Of a DNA stretch of 25,874 nucleotides, positions 13,228 through 19,991 are shown piece after piece (position 1 is the first letter of the stretch; each line of letters begins with the position of its first letter). Origin of the DNA: Pacificimonas sp036351775 (GTDB lineage Bacteria > Pseudomonadota > Alphaproteobacteria > Sphingomonadales > Sphingomonadaceae); NCBI GenBank assembly GCA_036351775.1, contig JAZBPX010000063.1, positions 1 to 25,874 on the forward strand, given 5' to 3'. The position numbers were made by a program, and so were the translations under genes. Below the pieces are notes generated by a model. That model did no database searches and was not told where the DNA came from. It worked only from the letters and a program-made list of their open reading frames with translations.

Positions 13228-15990
13228 ATGGCTGTTCCCGGTCCGTTCACAGGCGAGGTGACGCTCGCCCACCCCGCGCTCGTCGCGGCGCTCGACGGCT
13301 TCTGGCTGGCGGACGGGGAGGGCGCGCACCGGCTTGACCGGTCGGAGGCTGTGCGCGTGGTCGCGTCGACGCCGACGATCATGGCGAACGTGCCGCTCGC
13401 GGCCGCGAAGCTCGGCTATCCGGAGCTGGACGGCCTCGACGCGCTGGAACTGTTCGCCTTCGTCCATCCGGCGCAGTTCGCCGTGCCCACCGTAGCGGGT
13501 CTCGCCGAATTTCTGGGCCGGCCCCGTCCCGAAACCGGCGCTGACGAAGCACAAATGCTGCGCAGCATCAGTGCAGCATTTCTCGCCCGCATGTCCGCCC
13601 CCGACTGGGCCGAGCGCGAAGGGGCGCGGCCAGTCGCGCAGGCGCTCTCCCGCTCCCGCTGGCCCTGGGCGAACCTCGTCCTTGCGAATATGGGCGAGCC
13701 GCCGAAACCGGAACGCAGCGTCTTCACTTCGCTGCCGAAATGGGAGGAGGGGGCCGCCCCTGCGCCGCCGAAGACCGTCCGCATGGACCCCGCCGCCGTC
13801 GATGCGCGCCTGACGAACCTCCTTGGGAAGGCTGCCGAGGACCGCGAGGGCCAGCGCCGCTATGCGGAGGCTGTCACGACTGCCTTCGACCCCCGTAACG
13901 TGGAGGGCGCGCCGAACATGATCCTCGCCGAGGCGGGGACCGGCATCGGCAAGACACTCGGCTATCTCGCCCCCGCCAGCGCCTGGGCTGAACAGGCGGG
14001 CGGCACCGTCTGGCTGTCCACCTATACAAAGGCGCTGCAACGCCAGCTCGACGGCGAAATGGCCCGCATCTACCCCGATGAAACCCTCCGCAAGCAGAAG
14101 GCTGTCGTCAGGAAGGGCCGCGAAAACTACGTCTGCCTGCTGAACCTCGAAGACGCCGTTCAGGGCAGCTTCGGCGGCCGCGCCGCCATCTACGCACGGC
14201 TGGTGGAACGCTGGGCGCGCTATTCGAAGGGCGGCGACATGATCGGCGGCGACCTGCCGGGCTGGCTGACCAGCCTCTTCGGGCGCAAGGCACAGGCTGC
14301 GCTGACCGACCGGCGCGGCGAATGCGTCTATGCCGGCTGTCCGCATTACCGCCGCTGCTTCATCGAGCGCGCGGCCCGCGCCAGCGCCGAGGCCGACCTC
14401 GTTATCGCCAACCACGCGCTCGTCATGGTCAACGCCGCGCGCGGCAAGAGCGAGGGGCGCGGCCTCAGCCGCCTTGTCTTCGATGAGGGGCATCACCTGT
14501 TCGACGCCGCCGATTCGACCTTCGCGCTTCATTTCACGGGCGCGGAAACCATCGAGATGCGCCGCTGGATCATCGGGCCGGAAAAGAAAACCAAGGGCCG
14601 CCGCCGGGGGCTCACCGCGCGCCTCGGCGATCTGGTGGCGTTCGAGGAGGAGGGCGCGCTGCTTCTGGATGAGGCCGTCGATGCCGCGCAGATCCTGCCC
14701 GCCGATGGCTGGCTGAAGCGGATCGTGGGCGGCGAACCTTGCGGCCCCGTCGAGGAGCTGCTCGCCGCCGTGCGCGGCGCGGTGCTGGCGCGCGCCAGGC
14801 CAAACGAGGCAGGCTACGGCCTTGAAACCGAACTCGCCGAACCGCCGCCCGACCTCGTGGAAGCGGCGGGGGCCTGTGGGAAAGCGCTGGAAGACCTCGC
14901 GGTCCCTCTACGCCGCCTGTCCGCGCGCCTCGTGCGGCTGATGGAGGAGGCACCCGACTGGCTCGACGCCGCCGCCCGCGCGCGCGTCGAGGGTGCGCTC
15001 GGCGGCATGGACTGGCGGCTTCAGACGCTGTCGGGCTGGATTTCGCTGCTCGCCCGTGTCGGCGGCCCGCCCGATCCCGATTTCGTCGACTGGCTGGCGC
15101 TCGACCGCGTCGAGGGGCGCGAGCTGGACATGGGCATCCGCCGTCACTGGCTCGATCCGACGAAACCGCTGGCAAAGGTCGTTCTCGAACCCGCCCACGG
15201 CGTCGTCGTCACCTCCGCCACCCTGCGCGGCAAGGTCGTCGAGGAGGACGCGCCGCCCGATCGCGACTGGCAGGTGTCCGAAACCCGCACCGGCGCGGCC
15301 CACCTGCCGCTGCCCGCCAAACGCTTTCAGGTCGAAAGTCCGTTCGACTACGCCGCCAATACCCGCATCCTCGTCGTTACCGATGTGAAACGCGGCGACA
15401 CCGTTCAGCTTGCCGGGGCCTATCGCAGCCTGATAGCGGCGGCGGGCGGCGGCACGCTCGGCCTGTTTACCGCGATTGCCCGGCTGAAGGCGGTCTATCA
15501 CCGCATCCACGGCCCGCTGGCGGAGGCGCGGCTGCCGCTTTACGCGCAGCATGTCGATCCGGTGGATGCGGGCACGCTCGTCGACATGTTCCGCGCCGAC
15601 TCGCGCGCTAGCCTGCTCGGTACCGATGCCCTTCGCGACGGCGTCGATGTGCCGGGCGATTCGCTGCGCCTCGTGGTCATGGAGGGGGTGCCCTGGCCGC
15701 GCCCGACGGTCCTTCACGCCGCGCGCCGCGCCGCCTTCGGCCAGAAATCCTATGACAACCTCATCACCGGCGGAAAGCTGGCGCAGGCCTTCGGCCGCCT
15801 CGTCCGCCGCGCCACCGACCGCGGCGTCTTCGTCATCCTCGGCAGCGCCGTCCCTACCCGCCTGACGACGGTCTTCCCGCCCGGCGTGGATGTCCTCCGC
15901 GTCGATCTCGCCACGGCGCGTGAAATCGTCGCCGCGCAGGTGGGCAACTCAACCGAAAAGCATTCCCAAAACCTGGTTCCCCTCCCTTGA
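13228..15990 (+). CDS. ATP-dependent DNA helicase, DinG/XPD (Rad3) type with Fe-S cluster
   Basis: A 920-residue superfamily 2 helicase, expected to be a 5'-3' DNA helicase acting in repair or on structured DNA. Walker A is AEAGTGIGKT (residues 234-243), the DEAH-type box is DEGH (419-422), and four cysteines (303, 366, 371, 377) between them match the 4Fe-4S domain of XPD/DinG. C-terminal helicase motifs include VVTSATLRG, LLGTDALRDGVDVPG and QAFGRLVRR. The ~200-residue N-terminal region before Walker A is a feature of alphaproteobacterial members. ATG 13228 follows AAGGAGG closely (spacer about 4 nt); GTG 13207 is the alternative. The stop TGA lies inside the loop of a palindromic repeat (15979-15998), so the last few residues come from that repeat. 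Confidence 0.93.
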   Translation: MAVPGPFTGEVTLAHPALVAALDGFWLADGEGAHRLDRSEAVRVVASTPTIMANVPLAAAKLGYPELDGLDALELFAFVHPAQFAVPTVAGLAEFLGRPRPETGADEAQMLRSISAAFLARMSAPDWAEREGARPVAQALSRSRWPWANLVLANMGEPPKPERSVFTSLPKWEEGAAPAPPKTVRMDPAAVDARLTNLLGKAAEDREGQRRYAEAVTTAFDPRNVEGAPNMILAEAGTGIGKTLGYLAPASAWAEQAGGTVWLSTYTKALQRQLDGEMARIYPDETLRKQKAVVRKGRENYVCLLNLEDAVQGSFGGRAAIYARLVERWARYSKGGDMIGGDLPGWLTSLFGRKAQAALTDRRGECVYAGCPHYRRCFIERAARASAEADLVIANHALVMVNAARGKSEGRGLSRLVFDEGHHLFDAADSTFALHFTGAETIEMRRWIIGPEKKTKGRRRGLTARLGDLVAFEEEGALLLDEAVDAAQILPADGWLKRIVGGEPCGPVEELLAAVRGAVLARARPNEAGYGLETELAEPPPDLVEAAGACGKALEDLAVPLRRLSARLVRLMEEAPDWLDAAARARVEGALGGMDWRLQTLSGWISLLARVGGPPDPDFVDWLALDRVEGRELDMGIRRHWLDPTKPLAKVVLEPAHGVVVTSATLRGKVVEEDAPPDRDWQVSETRTGAAHLPLPAKRFQVESPFDYAANTRILVVTDVKRGDTVQLAGAYRSLIAAAGGGTLGLFTAIARLKAVYHRIHGPLAEARLPLYAQHVDPVDAGTLVDMFRADSRASLLGTDALRDGVDVPGDSLRLVVMEGVPWPRPTVLHAARRAAFGQKSYDNLITGGKLAQAFGRLVRRATDRGVFVILGSAVPTRLTTVFPPGVDVLRVDLATAREIVAAQVGNSTEKHSQNLVPLP

Positions 15991-15998
15991 GGGAGGGG
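15979..15998. repeat. CCCCTCCC/GGGAGGGG hairpin overlapping helicase stop
   Basis: Arms 15979-15986 and 15991-15998 with loop TTGA; the helicase stop TGA is 15988-15990. A second small hairpin (GCGAGCG / CGCTCGC, about 16012-16034) follows. The region lies between two convergent genes, so a bidirectional terminator role fits, but no T-run is seen. Confidence 0.65.
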
Positions 15999-16104
15999 TA
16001 GGGGTGGGTGAGCGAGCGCCCCTTCGCGCTCGCACGACAACCGACGCCGGCACCACCGCCCCTTCCCGGCTTATCCTCACTGCGCTTCCCATAGGGACAG
16101 GCGC

Positions 16105-17229
16105 TTAACCAATCCCCGCAATCACCTCGGGCAGCGCGGTTACATAGCGCGACAGGTCTTCGGGCGTCCCCAGGCTGACCCGCGACCATTCGGTCCAGTC
16201 GCCGAACGCGCCCCGGATCAGCACGCCGCGCGCGCGCATCCCGTCGCGCACGGCATCGGCGTCCGGCACCTTCACCAGCACGAAATTGGTGCTCGAGGGC
16301 AGCGCGGTCAGGCCCGCTGCCGTAACGCCGTTCATGACCATCCGCCGCCCCTCGATCACCATGCGCCGCGACATGTCGAGGAACCCGTCATCGCCGTAGC
16401 TTGCGAGCGCGGCCGCCAGCCCCGCCATATTGCCGCCAAAGCTCGTCATCTGCCCGCGCATCCGCCGGATCGCATCCGGCTGCGCGATGGCATATCCTAC
16501 ACGCAGTCCCGCAAGTCCGTAAATCTTTGAAAAGGTGCGTGTAATCACGACATTCTTACCCGCCCGCACCAGGTCGACCATCGACGCTTCCTCCGGCCTC
16601 TCCGCCAGTTCCAGATACGCTTCGTCCACCAGAACCACCGTCCGCTCCGACTTCTCATCAACGAACATTCTCAGCTCTTCCGGCGGCAGTTCCAGCCCCG
16701 TCGGATTGTTCGGATTGACGATGTGAACCAGCCCATGATCCGCCCGGTGCGCCCGCCTCATCGCCGCCAGATCGATGTGCAGGTCATCCCGCATCGGCAC
16801 CCGCTCGACCGCGATCCCGCGCCGCTCCGCGAACCGCGCCGGCGCATCCCAGAACAGGTCCGGCGCCAGGATTGGCCCGTCCGCGCCAAAGGCCGACGTC
16901 GCTGCGCACAGCACCTCCATCGACCCGGCGCCCACGACCACATGATCCGGCGTCAGTCCGTGCCTCTCCGCGATCCGCTCCGCAAGCAATCCCGCCGCAT
17001 TGCCCGGATAATAGCTGCCCTTCGCCGCTATCTCCTGCACAGCCCGCACCGCCCGGGGCGAGGGCCCGTAGGGGTTCTCATTGCTATGCAGCCGCGCCTC
17101 ACCCGGCTTTGGCCCGAACAGGTCCGCCGAGGACACATGCGGTTTGGCGAGCGTTTTCGCGCTGGCGGCGGTAGCCACAAGCGGCAGCGCCGCGCCCCCC
17201 GCCAATATTCCGCGTCTGCTGATCGCCAT
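16105..17229 (-). CDS. Tat-exported histidinol-phosphate aminotransferase-like PLP enzyme
   Basis: A 374-residue class I/II PLP-dependent aminotransferase most like HisC. Seen: LHSNENPYGPSP near residue 48, NPNNPTG (172-178), VDEAY (201-205) and the PLP lysine Lys235 in TRTFSKIYGLAGLRVGYA. Before the enzyme lies a twin-arginine signal: SRRGILAGGAALPLVATAASA (residues 4-24), so the folded holoenzyme is probably exported to the periplasm. Cytoplasmic HisC has no such leader, so a role in histidine synthesis is doubtful; a periplasmic transamination of an amino acid or analogue is more likely (inference). ATG 17229 (MAISRRG) follows GGGGAGAG; the in-frame start at 17259 is less likely. No his genes are nearby. 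It is divergent from lysC. Confidence 0.9.
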   Translation of the reverse strand: MAISRRGILAGGAALPLVATAASAKTLAKPHVSSADLFGPKPGEARLHSNENPYGPSPRAVRAVQEIAAKGSYYPGNAAGLLAERIAERHGLTPDHVVVGAGSMEVLCAATSAFGADGPILAPDLFWDAPARFAERRGIAVERVPMRDDLHIDLAAMRRAHRADHGLVHIVNPNNPTGLELPPEELRMFVDEKSERTVVLVDEAYLELAERPEEASMVDLVRAGKNVVITRTFSKIYGLAGLRVGYAIAQPDAIRRMRGQMTSFGGNMAGLAAALASYGDDGFLDMSRRMVIEGRRMVMNGVTAAGLTALPSSTNFVLVKVPDADAVRDGMRARGVLIRGAFGDWTEWSRVSLGTPEDLSRYVTALPEVIAGIG

Positions 17230-17368
17230 GCCCACTCTCCCCGTTCCCCCGTCCCGCAAGGCGGACTGTTCGCCTACCGCGCAGCCTTGTCAAATCTGCC
17301 GGTCCTCAGCGGACCATCTCATCCGCCCGTTGCGCCGCCACCCCCTGCCGCCTAGAGCCGCGCGGGCT

Positions 17369-18598
17369 ATGGCAAGACTCGTCATGAAATTCGGCGGCAC
17401 CTCGATGGCCGGGCTCGAGCGCATCCGCGCCTCCGCCGACCGCGTCGTGCGCGAGGTCCGGGCCGGCCATCAGGTCGCCGTCGTCGTCAGCGCGATGGCG
17501 GGCGAAACCGACCGCCTTGTGCGCTTCTGCCAGGAGGCCGCGCCCCTCCACGATCCGCAGGAATATGACGTCGTCGTTTCCTCCGGCGAGCAGGTCACCG
17601 CGGGCCTCATGGCCATCGTCCTCCAGTCGAAGGAGGTGAACGCCCGCTCCTGGCTCGGCTGGCAGATGCCGATGCATACGTCCGGCGCACATAGCTCGGC
17701 GCGCATTCGCGGCATCGACGGGGAGCGCATGATCGAGGCCATGCAGGACGGTATCGTGGCAGTCGTCCCCGGCTTTCAGGGCCTCGCCGAATCCGGCCGC
17801 GTCACCACGCTCGGCCGCGGCGGGTCGGACACCTCCGCCGTCGCTGTCGCGGCCGCGCTGAAGGCCGACCGCTGTGATATCTACACCGACGTCGAAGGCG
17901 TCTACACCACCGACCCGCGCATCGTCCCCGCCGCCCGCAAACTCGACCGCATTACCTTTGAGGAGATGCTCGAGCTCGCCTCCGTGGGCGCGAAGGTCCT
18001 GCAGACCCGCTCCGTCGAACTTGCCATGAAGCAGGGCGTGCAGCTGCGTGTCCTTTCCAGCTTCCGGGACGTGCCCGGCACCGACATCGTGAATGAGGAT
18101 GAACTCGTGGAAGACCAGTTGATCACCGGCATCGCCTACAATCGCGGGGAAGCGGAAGTAACGCTGACAAAGGTACCCGACACACCGGGCTGCGTCGCCG
18201 CGATTTTCGAACCTCTCGCGGAGCATGAGGTCAATGTCGACATGATCATCCAGAACATCGCCGACGCCGACGGCAAGACTGACGTAACCTTCACCGTCGG
18301 CCGCACGGAAATCCCGCGCGTCATGAAGATGCTGGAGGCCGCGCAGGAAAAGATCGGTTACAGTCGGCTCAGCTATAACGACAAGGTCTGCAAATTGTCC
18401 GTCGTCGGCGTAGGTATGCGCAGCCACACGGGCGTTGCGGCCACCATGTTCAAGGCGCTTGGCGAGCGCGGCATCAACATCGAATCGATCACCACCTCCG
18501 AGATCAAGATCAGCGTCCTTATCGCCGAGGAATATACCGAACTCGCCGTCCGCGTCCTTCACAGCGCCTACGGCCTCGATGCGGAGGCGGGGGCATGA
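17369..18598 (+). CDS. lysC: Aspartate kinase
   Basis: A 409-residue aspartokinase, the first enzyme of the aspartate pathway to lysine, threonine, methionine and diaminopimelate; it phosphorylates aspartate with ATP. The N-terminal kinase motif KFGGTS is at residues 7-12, GRGGSDTSA at 149-157, and DIYTDVEGVYTTDPRIVP follows. The C-terminal third holds two ACT domains (from LVEDQLITGIAY onward, with VDMIIQNIA and INIESITTSEIKISVLI), the allosteric sites for lysine or threonine feedback. Length equals the monofunctional class. ATG 17369 is chosen because MARLVMKFGG is the usual N-terminus; no good Shine-Dalgarno is seen, and ATG 17384 is an alternative. The frame is open upstream over the spacer without homology. 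Confidence 0.96.
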   Translation: MARLVMKFGGTSMAGLERIRASADRVVREVRAGHQVAVVVSAMAGETDRLVRFCQEAAPLHDPQEYDVVVSSGEQVTAGLMAIVLQSKEVNARSWLGWQMPMHTSGAHSSARIRGIDGERMIEAMQDGIVAVVPGFQGLAESGRVTTLGRGGSDTSAVAVAAALKADRCDIYTDVEGVYTTDPRIVPAARKLDRITFEEMLELASVGAKVLQTRSVELAMKQGVQLRVLSSFRDVPGTDIVNEDELVEDQLITGIAYNRGEAEVTLTKVPDTPGCVAAIFEPLAEHEVNVDMIIQNIADADGKTDVTFTVGRTEIPRVMKMLEAAQEKIGYSRLSYNDKVCKLSVVGVGMRSHTGVAATMFKALGERGINIESITTSEIKISVLIAEEYTELAVRVLHSAYGLDAEAGA

Positions 18599-18602
18599 AC
18601 TT

Positions 18603-18743
18603 CTCCACCGCTTGCGGGGGAGAACAAGGGGAGCTTGGCGGGCGAAGCGCGCCTAGCGGACCTCAGAGGGGGCCCGTTTCGGCTTTCATCCTGGCCCCCT
18701 CCGACCTCGCTTCGCTCGGCCACCTCCCCCGCAAACGGTGGAG
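18603..18743. repeat. Three-tier nested palindrome between lysC and nitronate monooxygenase
   Basis: Three nested inverted repeats: outer arms 18603-18622 and 18724-18743 (19 of 20 bp pair), middle arms 18642-18649 and 18708-18715 (GCGAAGCG / CGCTTCGC, 8 of 8) and inner arms 18666-18674 and 18693-18701 (GAGGGGGCC / GGCCCCCTC, 9 of 9). The unit fills the spacer from just after the lysC stop up to the start of the next gene. The outer right arm includes GGTGGAG, most of the ribosome-binding site of the gene at 18750. Confidence 0.85.
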
Positions 18744-18749
18744 GAAAGC

Positions 18750-19763
18750 ATGACCCACCCCAACCTCAAACGCCTGATGGCACGTGGGGCCGATTTCCTC
18801 GGCGCCGACTACGCCATCATGGGCGGCGCGATGAGCTGGGTGTCGGAGCGGCACCTCGTCTCGGCCATCTCCAATGCGGGCGGCTTCGGCATGATCGCGT
18901 GCGGCGCGATGGAGCCGCAGATGCTTGAGGAGGAAATCGCCGAAACCGCCAAGCGCACGGACAAGCCCTTCGGCGTCAATCTTATCACCATGCACCCCCA
19001 GCTGTTCGAGCTGATCGATATTTGCGGCAAGGCAGGCGTCAGCCATATCGCGCTCGCCGGCGGCCTGCCGCCGAAAGGCTCCATCGACGCGATCAAGGCA
19101 ACGGGCGCCAAGCTGATCTGCTTTGCACCGGCTTTCGCGCTCGCAAAAAAGCTCGTGCGCTCCGGTGTCGATGCCCTCGTCGTCGAGGGTATGGAGGCGG
19201 GCGGCCATATTGGCCCGGTCTCGACCGCTGTGCTGGCACAGGAAATCGTTCCTGAACTTGGCGAGGACGTACCGATCTTCGTCGCGGGCGGCATCGGTCG
19301 CGGCTCGGCCATCGCGGCGTTCCTCGAAATGGGCGCGGCGGGCGTTCAGCTCGGCACACGCTTCGTGGTCGCCGAGGAATGCATCGCCCACGAAAAATTC
19401 AAGAAGGCGTTTATCCGCGCCTCCGCCCGCGACGCCGTCACCTCGGTACAGATCGACCAGCGTCTGCCGGTGATCCCCGTGCGCGCGCTCAAGAATAGGG
19501 CGTCGGAGGAATTTGCCGACAAACAGCGCGAAGTCGCGGGCCGTCTCGACCGGGAAGAGGTCGAGATGGCAGAGGCGCAGCTGCAGATCGAACATTACTG
19601 GGCCGGGGCGCTGCGCCGGGCCGTGATCGACGGCGATGTGGAAACCGGCTCCGTCATGGCCGGACAGTCGGTCGGCATGGTGAAGCGGGAGGCGCCGCTC
19701 AGCGAAATCATGGCCGAACTCACAGACGAAGCCGAGGCATCGCTGGCCCGCCGCGCCGCCTAG
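18750..19763 (+). CDS. Nitronate monooxygenase (2-nitropropane dioxygenase-like)
   Basis: A 337-residue FMN-dependent TIM-barrel enzyme of the nitronate monooxygenase family, which oxidises alkyl nitronates such as propionate-3-nitronate. Seen: IMGGAMSWVSERHLVSAISN near the start, VNLITMHP, GMEAGGHIGP with conserved His153, FVAGGIGRGSAIAAFLEMGA and GVQLGTRFVVAEE, all typical flavin phosphate-binding and core motifs. Some homologues are FMN-dependent enoyl reductases, so activity is not proved. ATG 18750 follows GGAGGA (18740-18745); the in-frame GTG at 18738 lies in the palindrome and is less likely. The ribosome-binding site lies in the right arm of a long inverted repeat that starts right after lysC, with which it is probably co-transcribed. 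Confidence 0.9.
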   Translation: MTHPNLKRLMARGADFLGADYAIMGGAMSWVSERHLVSAISNAGGFGMIACGAMEPQMLEEEIAETAKRTDKPFGVNLITMHPQLFELIDICGKAGVSHIALAGGLPPKGSIDAIKATGAKLICFAPAFALAKKLVRSGVDALVVEGMEAGGHIGPVSTAVLAQEIVPELGEDVPIFVAGGIGRGSAIAAFLEMGAAGVQLGTRFVVAEECIAHEKFKKAFIRASARDAVTSVQIDQRLPVIPVRALKNRASEEFADKQREVAGRLDREEVEMAEAQLQIEHYWAGALRRAVIDGDVETGSVMAGQSVGMVKREAPLSEIMAELTDEAEASLARRAA

Positions 19764-19816
19764 TTTCGAGCCAATCTGTACCGCCGTTCTGTTGCGCAAT
19801 TGACACAGGCTCGGCG

Positions 19817-19834
19817 CAGCGCACGGGTGCGCTG
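19817..19834. promoter_or_regulatory. 18-bp perfect palindrome upstream of TonB-dependent receptor
   Basis: CAGCGCAC-GG-GTGCGCTG is a perfect inverted repeat (8+2+8). It lies 54 bp after the nitronate monooxygenase stop and 158 bp before the receptor ATG, 12 bp past a TTGACA (19800-19805) that could be a -35 box. Two readings fit: a dimeric regulator's operator, or the stem of a weak terminator, since TTTCT follows (19834-19838). Confidence 0.45.
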
Positions 19835-19881
19835 TTTCTGTCGTGGAACCGCATAAAACTGGCGTTAATTGATGGGTCTGA

Positions 19882-19954
19882 TCCGCTCGGAAAGAAGCGG
19901 ACATATGCACATTGCTGCTGGGGAGGGGTCGACCGTAATCGCGCGGTCGGACCC
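19882..19954 (+). promoter_or_regulatory. Structured leader of the TonB-dependent receptor mRNA
   Basis: Two hairpins can form upstream of the receptor ATG. One has TCCGCT (19882-19887) pairing with AGCGGA (19896-19901). The other has GGGTCGACCG (19926-19935) pairing with CGGTCGGACCC (19944-19954), with one bulged base and an 8-nt loop, followed by TTCT. The second is stable and ends 37 nt before the start codon. Role is inferred: mRNA stability, attenuation or small-RNA control. Confidence 0.35.
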
Positions 19955-19991
19955 TTCTGCACGTCTTGAACAGTCTGGAAGGTTTGTCCCA

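Noticed and set aside
13135..14532. 466-codon in-frame extension upstream of lysS on the minus strand
   Set aside because: It is wholly antisense to the helicase gene, has no domain, and class I lysyl-tRNA synthetases start at MTTIHPDRRA or similar. Long open antisense frames are usual in high-GC coding DNA.
17230..17368. Lysine riboswitch before lysC
   Set aside because: The spacer is only 139 bp and I cannot find the long conserved five-helix core. Such riboswitches are also not typical of alphaproteobacteria.
17306..18562. 418-codon minus-strand frame opposite lysC
   Set aside because: Antisense to an intact aspartokinase, with no motif and a composition typical of a codon shadow.
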